A program made the position numbers and the translations under genes. Below are positions 7,102 to 13,744 of a stretch of 17,099 bases of DNA, piece after piece (position 1 is the stretch's first letter; every line of letters starts with the position of its first letter). The stretch is from NCBI GenBank assembly GCA_027310845.1, contig DAIDAB010000025.1, forward strand, positions 269 to 17,367, in the 5' to 3' direction. Source of the DNA: a bacterium (lineage in GTDB: Archaea; Thermoproteota; Nitrososphaeria; Nitrososphaerales; CADDZS01). The notes beneath the pieces are model-generated. The model worked only from the letters and a program-made list of their open reading frames with translations, was not told the origin of the DNA and ran no database searches.

Positions 7102-7860
7102 ATGTCCACGCCGGTGATCAGGTTTGAGTCAGTCTCAAAAAAGTTTCTCTCCAAATCTGGTGAAGAGATTCACGCTTTAGACAACTTGAGCTTTGATGTG
7201 CAAAGTTCGGAGTTTCTTACTATAATCGGTCCCTCAGGCTGTGGGAAATCCACTGTGCTTTCTCTTATTGCAGGACTTGAGGAGCCAAGCAATGGAACTG
7301 TACTTCTAGACGGTGAGCGCGTGACAGGACCAAATCCAGACAAAGTCTCACTGATGTTTCAGGAGCATACTTTGTTCCCTTGGCGAACAATTGAGCGTAA
7401 CGTCGAATTCGGTCTAGAGCTCAAGGGAGTGCCCAAGGAAGAGAGGAAAAACAGATCGTGGAAGTATCTTTCCCTCGTTGGACTGGGTGGATTCGAAAAC
7501 AAATTTCCAAAAGAGGTATCTGGAGGCATGAAACAACGAGCATCACTTGCTCGCTCTCTTGTTCTTGAACCTGAAGTCATACTGATGGACGAACCATTTG
7601 GGGCACTTGATGAGCAAACTAGGATGATGCTGGGCAACGAGCTGGTTCGAATATGGCTCGAAACTCGGAAGACCATCGTCTTTGTGACTCACAGCATCCA
7701 GGAAGCTGCATATCTTTCGGATCGAGTGCTTGTCTTCTCACCGCGCCCTGCGCGGCTAGTGAAAGAAATTATTGTCGATGTTCCGCGACCTAGAGATCTA
7801 GCCGACGAGAGGCTGAACGAATCAAAGAAGATCATGCTAGCTGAGCTCTTTGGCAAATAG
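7102..7860 (+). CDS. ABC importer ATPase, SsuB/NrtD/TauB family
   Basis: This is the nucleotide-binding subunit of an SsuABC-type importer, 252 residues. The Walker A GPSGCGKST is at 43-51, the Q-loop Gln at 87 (MFQEHTLFPW, the family's typical form), the signature SGGMKQR at 140-146, Walker B ILMDEPFGALD at 160-170 with Glu 164, and the H-loop His at 197 (VTHSIQEA). ATG 7102 has GGTGA (7089-7093) eight bases upstream. It is the only ATPase of this type in the window and probably serves both permeases (6220-7023 and 9538-10302) and the binding protein (10299-11330). Its stop lies two bases from that of the convergent CoA ligase. Known relatives carry nitrate, sulfonates, cyanate, pyrimidine precursors or aromatic acids. 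Confidence 0.92.
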   Translation: MSTPVIRFESVSKKFLSKSGEEIHALDNLSFDVQSSEFLTIIGPSGCGKSTVLSLIAGLEEPSNGTVLLDGERVTGPNPDKVSLMFQEHTLFPWRTIERNVEFGLELKGVPKEERKNRSWKYLSLVGLGGFENKFPKEVSGGMKQRASLARSLVLEPEVILMDEPFGALDEQTRMMLGNELVRIWLETRKTIVFVTHSIQEAAYLSDRVLVFSPRPARLVKEIIVDVPRPRDLADERLNESKKIMLAELFGK

Positions 7861-7862
7861 AT

Positions 7863-9491
7863 TCAATACTCATTTGGCCTTTTTGCTCGAAAGCCAATTT
7901 TAGTTCCATCTATTGCGTTAGCCAACCCAATCTCTCTTATCGCTTGCCTTCGGATCTTTTGATTGGGAGTCTTTGGAATTTCCTCAAGATACAAAAGATA
8001 CCTTGGAACCATGAAGAACGGGAGCTTCTGCTCAAGGAACGAGAGGAGTTCCAAAGGCTCGAGTTTCTCTCTTGTCTTTATGGCAAGAAGGATTTCTTCA
8101 TCTCGGGTGATCTCCGAAGTTCTAACTCCAATCGCGGCACTCTCAACTATTGATGGATGTGACTCTGCCACTTTTTCGATATCAGATGGCGAGATGTTTT
8201 CTTCTCTGCAACGGATGAGGTCCTTCTTTCGCTCCACGTAGTAGTAGAAACCATCCTTATCCGATTTTGCAAGATCTCCAGTCTTCAGCCATCCATCCTT
8301 CGTGAACAACTCCTGAGCCGGTTGGTTGTAGTATCCTAGAAGGAAAGTATCTGCTATCTTGGGCTTTAGATGTATCTCTCCAGTTTTTTCTGGCTGTTTG
8401 ATTTCATGCCCTTCCTCATCAACAAGTTTTACTTCGATGGAAGGAAGCGGTTTCCCAATGGATCCGATCCGAGCACGTCTTGCTGTGTTGAAAATCGAGA
8501 TCCCACAGGTCTCGGTCATTCCAAAGCCTTCTAGGAGCCTTATGCCAAATCTCTTTTCGAATTGAATAAGTGTTTCCCTCCTTACTCCGCCGCTCATCAT
8601 GGCCCGAAGAGTATTGTCATCCTCAACTTCTCCAGCCTGTAGCAACGAATTGACCATCCGCATCAATACGAAACTTATAGTTGCCCTATTTTCCATCGCA
8701 TACTTCCAAAAGGTCGAAGTGTGAAACCAACTGTCCTGCACCACCGAAAGGCCATTCATGAGAGCAGGGAGAGTAGTCATCACCTGCCCACTTGTATGGA
8801 AGAAAGGAAGCACGTTGTAGAAAACATCGTCGTTTCGAAGCTCGACAATGCCTTCGATTTCTCTTACTCTGTTCACAAAGCTAAAGTGAGGTAGGACTGC
8901 CCCCTTTGGTTGACCGGTCGTGCCAGAAGTGTAAAGAATCATCGCTGGGTCTTCAGGCAACACCTTTCTAAACGACGCTTCATTCCTCCCTCCTGCGTTG
9001 TCACAAAATTCTTCAAATGATTGAATCTGCTTAATATGACGGGATACTTTTCGGCTCCTTCCGATAGCAATGACGACGACATTGCTTGAACGCTCGATTA
9101 ACCTCTCTGGTAACTTGTCTAGCATAGCGTCATCGACAAATAGAATCCTGACATCAGAGTCTCTTATCTGATAGTCGAGTAGCTCGCCCTTGAGAGCATT
9201 ATTGAAGGGAACAAATACAGATCCTGCGCGAAGAACGCCTAGCCATATGTACACCATTTCGGGGGAGTTGAGCATAAAGGCACCAACATGCCTCCCGGAA
9301 GAGAGATTCTCTTTGGAGAGAGCTAATGCGACCCTCTCAGTCTCTTGGTCTAGTTCAGAATAAGTGATCTTTCTTCCCTCTTTAGGCCATGCCATTGCGA
9401 TTGAATTGTCTCGTCCATGCGTTATCTCCGGAACAAACCTCGCAAGAGTGTTGAACTGCGATGAAGGGAAAATTTTGAGCTTCTCTTCCAT
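7863..9491 (-). CDS. Acyl-CoA ligase, CaiC-like (crotonobetaine/carnitine ligase family)
   Basis: This is an AMP-forming ligase that would make a CoA thioester in the cytoplasm. From ATG 9491 it has 542 residues, normal for the family. Motif A3 YTSGTTGQPKG is at about 187-197, A5 reads GFGMTET, A7 KTGDL, the A8 hinge VERKKDLIRCREENISPSDIE, and A10 PKTPNQKIRR with the catalytic Lys. LPFFHTSGQ and the end block LPFFMVPRYLLYLEEIPKTP are characteristic of CaiC-like enzymes. Where relatives mostly have GEN after the hinge, this one has EEN, and the Gly before the A10 Lys is Gln. A TTG at 9575 would overlap the permease gene by 38 bases; ATG 9491, 46 bases after that gene, fits the family N-terminus better. 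It differs much from the ligase at 3664-5163 and so probably has a different substrate or role. Confidence 0.9.
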   Translation of the reverse strand: MEEKLKIFPSSQFNTLARFVPEITHGRDNSIAMAWPKEGRKITYSELDQETERVALALSKENLSSGRHVGAFMLNSPEMVYIWLGVLRAGSVFVPFNNALKGELLDYQIRDSDVRILFVDDAMLDKLPERLIERSSNVVVIAIGRSRKVSRHIKQIQSFEEFCDNAGGRNEASFRKVLPEDPAMILYTSGTTGQPKGAVLPHFSFVNRVREIEGIVELRNDDVFYNVLPFFHTSGQVMTTLPALMNGLSVVQDSWFHTSTFWKYAMENRATISFVLMRMVNSLLQAGEVEDDNTLRAMMSGGVRRETLIQFEKRFGIRLLEGFGMTETCGISIFNTARRARIGSIGKPLPSIEVKLVDEEGHEIKQPEKTGEIHLKPKIADTFLLGYYNQPAQELFTKDGWLKTGDLAKSDKDGFYYYVERKKDLIRCREENISPSDIEKVAESHPSIVESAAIGVRTSEITRDEEILLAIKTREKLEPLELLSFLEQKLPFFMVPRYLLYLEEIPKTPNQKIRRQAIREIGLANAIDGTKIGFRAKRPNEY

Positions 9492-9537
9492 ACTTGAGAT
9501 ATCAGAACCGACCAAGAAAGGTGAAGATGAGAGTATT

Positions 9538-10302
9538 CTAGTCCCGGAAAAAGTTGAGCCTTTTTTCAACTGCAAGCATTCCGAGGTTTGCTCCGATCAA
9601 TACCAATGAAAACAAAAGTATGACTGCGTAAAGCGGTGGAGTGAGGAAAATGTTAGTCCAGTAGTAGATCAGTTCTCCCAGTCCTATGGGAGTTCCTAGA
9701 TACATTTCGGCGAGTGCCACAGTCACCGCGACGGTGAGCAAAGAAAGTCGCAATCCAACAAACGCGCTCGGGATGATCGAAGGAAAAATTATCTTTGTGT
9801 AGATGTGCCATGGTTTTGCTCCCATTGATTTCGCGAGCTGTACGTGCGCGATGTTCACATTTTTTGCGCCCGCCATAGTGTTGACTATGACAGGAAAAAT
9901 ACCAGTAAAGACGCCGAAGTAGATGAACGAGTTTGCCCCATACCCAAACCATAGTATGAACAATGGGAGCAGCGCTATTTTCGGCGAAGCAAATATAGCC
10001 AGAAACAGGGGCTCGAAAACTGTCCTTAGTTCTCTTCCAGCTCCTATAGTCAGGCCGATTCCTATACCAGCAATCCCAGAAATTGCAAAGGCCATTCCAA
10101 TTTCATAGAGCGTGGGCAATGCATTTTGCATTATCTGAGCTCGGACGGACGTTTGAAAAAGCGAGGCAACTGCTTGGACTGGCCCTGCAATAAACCTGGG
10201 GTCAATTATCTTGTAATCCGCTACGAGCTGCCATGCCAAGAAGAAAAGAAGGACAGCCGCAATTCTTGTTAGAATTACGGCTAGGTTCCTCCTTGATCTC
10301 AC
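9538..10302 (-). CDS. ABC importer permease, SsuC/NrtB/TauC family (permease B)
   Basis: This is the second SsuC-type permease, 254 residues with about six hydrophobic segments (near 9-30, 66-88, 98-120, 124-142, 183-205 and 222-245). Its coupling loop reads AKSMGAKPWHIYTKIIFPS near 157-175. The start is GTG 10302, which overlaps the TGA of the binding protein gene by four bases (GTGA), a strong sign of coupled translation. So binding protein and permease B are one pair, while the ATPase is on the other strand 1.7 kb away. These permeases usually work as homodimers; with permease A in the same locus, a heterodimer or two importers sharing one ATPase are both possible. Confidence 0.92.
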   Translation of the reverse strand: MRSRRNLAVILTRIAAVLLFFLAWQLVADYKIIDPRFIAGPVQAVASLFQTSVRAQIMQNALPTLYEIGMAFAISGIAGIGIGLTIGAGRELRTVFEPLFLAIFASPKIALLPLFILWFGYGANSFIYFGVFTGIFPVIVNTMAGAKNVNIAHVQLAKSMGAKPWHIYTKIIFPSIIPSAFVGLRLSLLTVAVTVALAEMYLGTPIGLGELIYYWTNIFLTPPLYAVILLFSLVLIGANLGMLAVEKRLNFFRD

Positions 10303-11330
10303 GTAGTGGACACCGGAGTGAACTGGGTTGTGTAGGTGGAACTTGCGGTTGGAACAGATTGCCCGGAGGGGATAATTCCGCTAGACACGGCAAAGGTGAT
10401 TCCATATGCGATTCCCGTTGGATCGATTGTGCCATCATAGCTGTATAACGTGACTGCGCGAGCAATTGATTGGGTTGCCGCTGCTGCTTGGAGGTTCTCA
10501 AAGGTTGCAAGGAAGGTAGCTGCTTGTGTTTGGCTTGTCTTAATTGCATTCAGCGCTTGGAAAACTGACTTTAGTACGCTTTGTACTACTGTGGGCTGGT
10601 TTTGAATCATAGTAGTTGTGGCGAATATCACCATCTCTGTCTTCCACTGTGGATAGTAAGAAGATAGGTTTGCAACGATGCTTCCTTGATGTGTGGCCGC
10701 TAAGTTATACCCTTCTTCAAAGGTCCACACGAAGGCTTGAGTGTTGTTTGCCGCAAGTCCTGCAATCTGCCCAGAAAGTCCGCCTAGCGCAACTGGAGTG
10801 ACGGTGACGCTGTTATTCTTCCCAAAGTTGCTTGCTAGAGCATCGGTAAGACCAGGTATACTTGTAACTCCTATCTTTGCATTGTTCATCGCACTTGGGG
10901 CGTTGTAGTTAGTCTTGTTTCCCTGTATTATTACGAAATCATTTGCCGATGTCACCTGAGCAACTATTTTGATTGGCAGTCCAGCCTGGATGAAATGCTC
11001 GACAGAGAAGACATTGTCCATTCCAATCGAAACCTGCCCGTTAGAAATGGCTGTGGAAAGCGACGCATCTCCAGTCCCTGCTTGTATTGTCGCAGACAAG
11101 CCGTTGTTTGAAAAGTAGCTGTTATTCAACGCATAATAGATCGGCATGAACTGGTACGAGGCTTTGACGGGAATTCCAAATGTGACTGCGGTTGGAGCTG
11201 TAGTTGTCGTCGTCTTGCCTAAGTAATAATAGTAGTAGAATCCACTGGCAGCGATGATTACGACAATAATAATTACAATTGCCACTGTTACTCCGGTCGA
11301 GATCGCATCCTTTGATCTGGTATATCTCAT
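10299..11330 (-). CDS. ABC importer substrate-binding protein (NMT1/SsuA-like), membrane-anchored
   Basis: This extracellular binding protein captures the substrate for the adjacent permease; 343 residues. The N-terminus (SKDAISTGVTVAIVIII) is a single membrane segment with a class III (pilin-like) leader appearance, followed by YYYYYLG and the stalk TTTTTAPT, as in archaeal surface-anchored binding proteins. The body begins VTFGIPVKASYQFMPIYYAL and contains NGQVSIGMDNVFSVEHFIQAG, typical of the NMT1/THI5/SsuA fold (periplasmic binding protein type 2). There are five N-glycosylation sequons (for example NNS, NKT, NNT) and a Ser/Thr-rich tail. ATG 11330 has no ribosome site but lies ~28 bases from a TATA box, so the mRNA is probably leaderless. 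Ligands of relatives include sulfonates, nitrate, thiamine or flavin precursors and aromatic acids; which applies here is unknown. Confidence 0.9.
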   Translation of the reverse strand: MRYTRSKDAISTGVTVAIVIIIVVIIAASGFYYYYYLGKTTTTTAPTAVTFGIPVKASYQFMPIYYALNNSYFSNNGLSATIQAGTGDASLSTAISNGQVSIGMDNVFSVEHFIQAGLPIKIVAQVTSANDFVIIQGNKTNYNAPSAMNNAKIGVTSIPGLTDALASNFGKNNSVTVTPVALGGLSGQIAGLAANNTQAFVWTFEEGYNLAATHQGSIVANLSSYYPQWKTEMVIFATTTMIQNQPTVVQSVLKSVFQALNAIKTSQTQAATFLATFENLQAAAATQSIARAVTLYSYDGTIDPTGIAYGITFAVSSGIIPSGQSVPTASSTYTTQFTPVSTT

Positions 11331-11353
11331 GGATGCTGCGGAAAACTACACCA

Positions 11354-11363
11354 TTTATTTAAT
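11354..11363 (-). promoter_or_regulatory. TATA box of the binding protein operon
   Basis: The minus strand reads AAGATTAAATAAATGG. Its centre is ~28 bases before ATG 11330, so transcription should begin at or next to the start codon (leaderless mRNA), which agrees with the missing ribosome site. Confidence 0.55.
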
Positions 11364-11474
11364 CTTGCCACACATTGCCCAAAATTGAGGAGCGTGGTGT
11401 GCATTCGCCCCCATGATCAAGAGCAATATGTAAAGCCGTCAGACCGAGACATTACATTTTGTGAACATGCTGGT

Positions 11475-11607
11475 ATGAATATCGAGAACAAAGTTCAGCA
11501 ACTTCTCGATGAGAATTTGATAAGGCAACGGCGACCTGCCAAAGATGGCTATGGATCTAGTGAAAGCAAATCAACGAAGAGGAGATGCTATTTGGGCGCA
11601 TGAATAG
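11475..11607 (+). pseudogene. Small unknown gene, possibly frameshifted
   Basis: From ATG 11475 one frame reads MNIENKVQQLLDENLIRQRR, a helical, charged N-terminus, then turns into low-quality sequence and stops at 11601. One base off, from about 11545, another frame reads MAMDLVKANQRRGDAIWAHE and stops at TAG 11605-11607, overlapping the SDR start ATG 11600 by eight bases as operon genes often do. Joining them by dropping one base near 11541-11545 gives a ~43-residue helical peptide. The first part vaguely recalls the start of archaeal HEPN-domain proteins, but I do not claim that family. It could also be chance. Low confidence. Confidence 0.3.
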
Positions 11608-12304
11608 AGTCGCACTTGTGAGTGGCGCGAACAGAGGCATTGGTTTTGAGATTGCAAGACAGCTTGCAAAGCTGGGAAACGATGTTGTCCTCGGCACAAG
11701 AGACTTTGCTAGAGGCAAGACGGCAGCAAAAGCTATCGCATCAAAAAATCCGAATGTCATCGCAACTGAGCTCGACGTGACCAATGAAACTGATGTTGAG
11801 AAGGTTGTTCGCATGGTCCGCTCGGATTTCGGGAGGCTCGACATTTTGGTGAACAATGCGGCGATTCTTATCGATGAGAGCGATCTGCCAAGTGAAACTG
11901 ATTTGAAAATTGCAAGAGCCACACTCGAAACAAACCTGCTCGGCCCATGGAGCCTTTGCAAAGCATTCATCCCGATCATGAAGCAGAACAATTACGGCAG
12001 GATAGTGAACGTCTCTAGCGGTGCGGGAGCTTTTGAGGGCATTGCGGAGAATCTTTACGCGCCTGCTTATAGCCTCTCGAAATCAAGTTTGAATGCCTTA
12101 ACGACTATGTTCGCGCGTGAGCTGCGGGGCACGAACGTCCTAGTCAATGCCGCATGCCCCGGCTGGGTCAGAACTGACATGGGAGGACGCAGCGCCCAGA
12201 GATCCGTCGAGGATGGAGCAGATACTGCGGTCTGGCTTGCAACACTACCAGACGATGGGCCGAGCGGTGGTTTCTTTCGCGACAGAAAGAGGATTGAATG
12301 GTAG
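11600..12304 (+). CDS. Short-chain dehydrogenase/reductase (SDR)
   Basis: This is an NAD(P)-dependent oxidoreductase of the classical SDR family, close in style to carbonyl-reductase-like members; 234 residues from ATG 11600. The cofactor-binding Gly motif is SGANRGIG at residues 8-15 (Ser for the usual Thr), followed by GTRD, where an Arg after the second strand hints at NADPH. The NNAA motif is near 88-91, the catalytic Ser in NVSSGAGAF, and the catalytic Tyr/Lys in YSLSK. ACPGWVRTDMGG follows as usual. ATG 11585 is an in-frame alternative with GAGGAG directly before it, but the family N-terminus (NRVALVSGA) fits ATG 11600. A DUF1697 gene follows after 18 bases. The substrate is unknown. 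Confidence 0.9.
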   Translation: MNRVALVSGANRGIGFEIARQLAKLGNDVVLGTRDFARGKTAAKAIASKNPNVIATELDVTNETDVEKVVRMVRSDFGRLDILVNNAAILIDESDLPSETDLKIARATLETNLLGPWSLCKAFIPIMKQNNYGRIVNVSSGAGAFEGIAENLYAPAYSLSKSSLNALTTMFARELRGTNVLVNAACPGWVRTDMGGRSAQRSVEDGADTAVWLATLPDDGPSGGFFRDRKRIEW

Positions 12305-12322
12305 CAAGAGGTCTTTGCTCAA

Positions 12323-12697
12323 ATGATCACATACATCTCAATGCTTCGTGGAGTAAACGTTGGCGGAAAGAAAGTGGAGATGGAAAAGCTGAGACAGACC
12401 TACGAGTTGCTAGGCTTTTGCAATGTGTGGTCCTACATTCAGAGTGGAAACGTCATCTTCGAATCTCCCTATGCGAACTCTTCTGAAATAACAGGCAGGA
12501 TTGAGAAGAAGCTAAAGAATTCTCTCGGTTTCTATGTGACTGTTGTCATAAGAACAAGAAATGATATCCAAAAGATAATCAAGAACAATCCTTTTGCCGC
12601 AAGAGATGCGAGCAAGCTTCACGTCACCTTCCTTCGCGATGAGGCAACTGATTTTCCCATCGGAGAAATAGATCAGTTAGAAAAAACTATGTGTTGA
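12323..12697 (+). CDS. DUF1697 family protein, C-terminally truncated
   Basis: The N-terminus MITYISMLRGVNVGGKKVEM and the block YIQSGNVIFES are hallmarks of DUF1697, a widespread family of unknown function. The usual length is ~175-185 residues; this one stops at 124 after HVTFLRDEATDFPIGE. The conserved end (typically a Tyr/Pro/Gly-rich stretch followed by ATxRNWNTV) is not found in any frame downstream, where the sequence belongs instead to the convergent surface-protein gene. The two genes overlap by 11 bases at their ends. ATG 12323 has AGAGGT about 10 bases upstream and lies 18 bases past the SDR gene. It is either a shortened but expressed protein or a decaying gene. Confidence 0.75.
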   Translation: MITYISMLRGVNVGGKKVEMEKLRQTYELLGFCNVWSYIQSGNVIFESPYANSSEITGRIEKKLKNSLGFYVTVVIRTRNDIQKIIKNNPFAARDASKLHVTFLRDEATDFPIGEIDQLEKTMC

Positions 12698-13637
12698 GAA
12701 TTATCGCTGTCTGGTTGTACAATTCCTGAAAATAAAGTGTGTTTGACACAATCAAGAAATCAGTCGTCGAAGTCAAGTTGGCGCCTGCCCAGAGTGCTCC
12801 TACAGAACCATACACAAATGGCATTTGGAGAGAAGCTGAGAAATTCCCATCCTGCCCAGAGGTTGCCCTCCCCACCACCGTCCCGTTCAAAAAGAATAAT
12901 ATTGATTCACCTGATACAACGCTACCGTTGATATTGATCGAACCTGAGACAGGAAGGTTTCCCCCGATCTCAAAAGATTGCACAGGGGAATAGATACTAA
13001 AATTCACCCCGTGAATAGTCAAACCTAACACCTTGATCAAAGTCGTGCATTCATTGTAAAGCGATAGTACTTCAGATTTCAAAGCTTCAAGTGCGGGGGA
13101 ATAAAGAGAGATTGGCATCCCTTGGCTTGCGAGTTGCGGCGTAAGAGTATTTTGAAACCTAGTGAATGTAGCATTGACTTGAGAAATCGCAACACATCCG
13201 CTCTCAAAGGAGCTCCTATCTGATAAGAGTCCATGATCTGCTAGACTGTGGGCTTGGGTCAAGTTTGATATTGCAATAGGAAGAGAGGAATTCATCGAGG
13301 CAATTTCAGATTGCGCACTTTGCATTAGACTTGTCAAACCGCTTGGATAGTTTAGAAATGAAAATGAGGAGATAGCAAGAGAAACGTTTTGAAATTCTGA
13401 ACTCGAAAGAAGCGAAAGTGTTTGGTTAAGCACGACCGCGATGCCCGATAAATTATAACCCGCGGAGCCAGATGATCCGCTAGGCAAATTTATCCCCGGA
13501 AAGCCAAAGTATCGTTTTCCAGAGTTAAACCATTGACTGGGCAAACTTTGAGTACCGAAAAACCCGATGATCACCACACCGAGAAGAAGCACCGAGATGA
13601 TAAGTACCTGGGCAATTAACGATCTCGAAGCCTTCAA
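12687..13637 (-). CDS. Membrane-anchored, sequon-rich surface protein of unknown function
   Basis: From TTG 13637 the protein has 316 residues: a basic N-terminus (KASRSLIAQ) and one membrane segment (about 8-28, VLIISVLLLGVVIIGFFG), then a large outside part. Twelve N-x-S/T sequons (NLS, NQT, NVS, NSS, NLT and others) suggest heavy N-glycosylation. The C-terminal ~90 residues (SGSININGSVVSGESILFFLNGTVVG, shortened here) look like an Ig-like beta domain of surface proteins. The frame is open upstream to 13823 and into the divergent gene, but TTG 13637 is preferred because a TATA box lies ~50 bases upstream, leaving a ~23-base leader, and because the protein then begins directly at its anchor. 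It is divergent from the GT-C-like membrane protein, suggesting a joint role in surface glycans. I do not recognise the family. Confidence 0.75.
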   Translation of the reverse strand: MKASRSLIAQVLIISVLLLGVVIIGFFGTQSLPSQWFNSGKRYFGFPGINLPSGSSGSAGYNLSGIAVVLNQTLSLLSSSEFQNVSLAISSFSFLNYPSGLTSLMQSAQSEIASMNSSLPIAISNLTQAHSLADHGLLSDRSSFESGCVAISQVNATFTRFQNTLTPQLASQGMPISLYSPALEALKSEVLSLYNECTTLIKVLGLTIHGVNFSIYSPVQSFEIGGNLPVSGSININGSVVSGESILFFLNGTVVGRATSGQDGNFSASLQMPFVYGSVGALWAGANLTSTTDFLIVSNTLYFQELYNQTAIILNT

Positions 13638-13683
13638 TTTGTCTCTCTTCTGGCGTCTAGATTTGTGAACGATCTTGTACAGG

Positions 13684-13691
13684 ATATAAAA
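13684..13691. promoter_or_regulatory. Shared TATA box between divergent genes
   Basis: The plus strand reads GGATATAAAAGATACG; the minus strand reads CTTTTATATCC. The plus reading predicts transcription near 13713, giving a ~32-base leader to ATG 13745 that contains AGGTG (13732-13736). The minus reading predicts ~13660, about 23 bases ahead of TTG 13637. One near-symmetric box may thus serve both genes. Confidence 0.45.
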
Positions 13692-13744
13692 GATACGCAA
13701 TTTGGGATTTGATACCAAGCTCTTTTCGATCAGGTGTTTGACAA

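Noticed and set aside
7359..7676. 105-residue minus-strand frame opposite the importer ATPase
   Set aside because: Antisense to Walker B and signature motifs; Ser-rich product with no support.
11221..11240. Short run of Tyr codons (TAC/TAT repeats), considered as a microsatellite
   Set aside because: Only five codons and part of the normal membrane-proximal YYYYY of the binding protein; no extended tandem array.
11557..11991. 144-residue minus-strand frame opposite the SDR gene
   Set aside because: Antisense to the SDR cofactor-binding half, which has all expected motifs.
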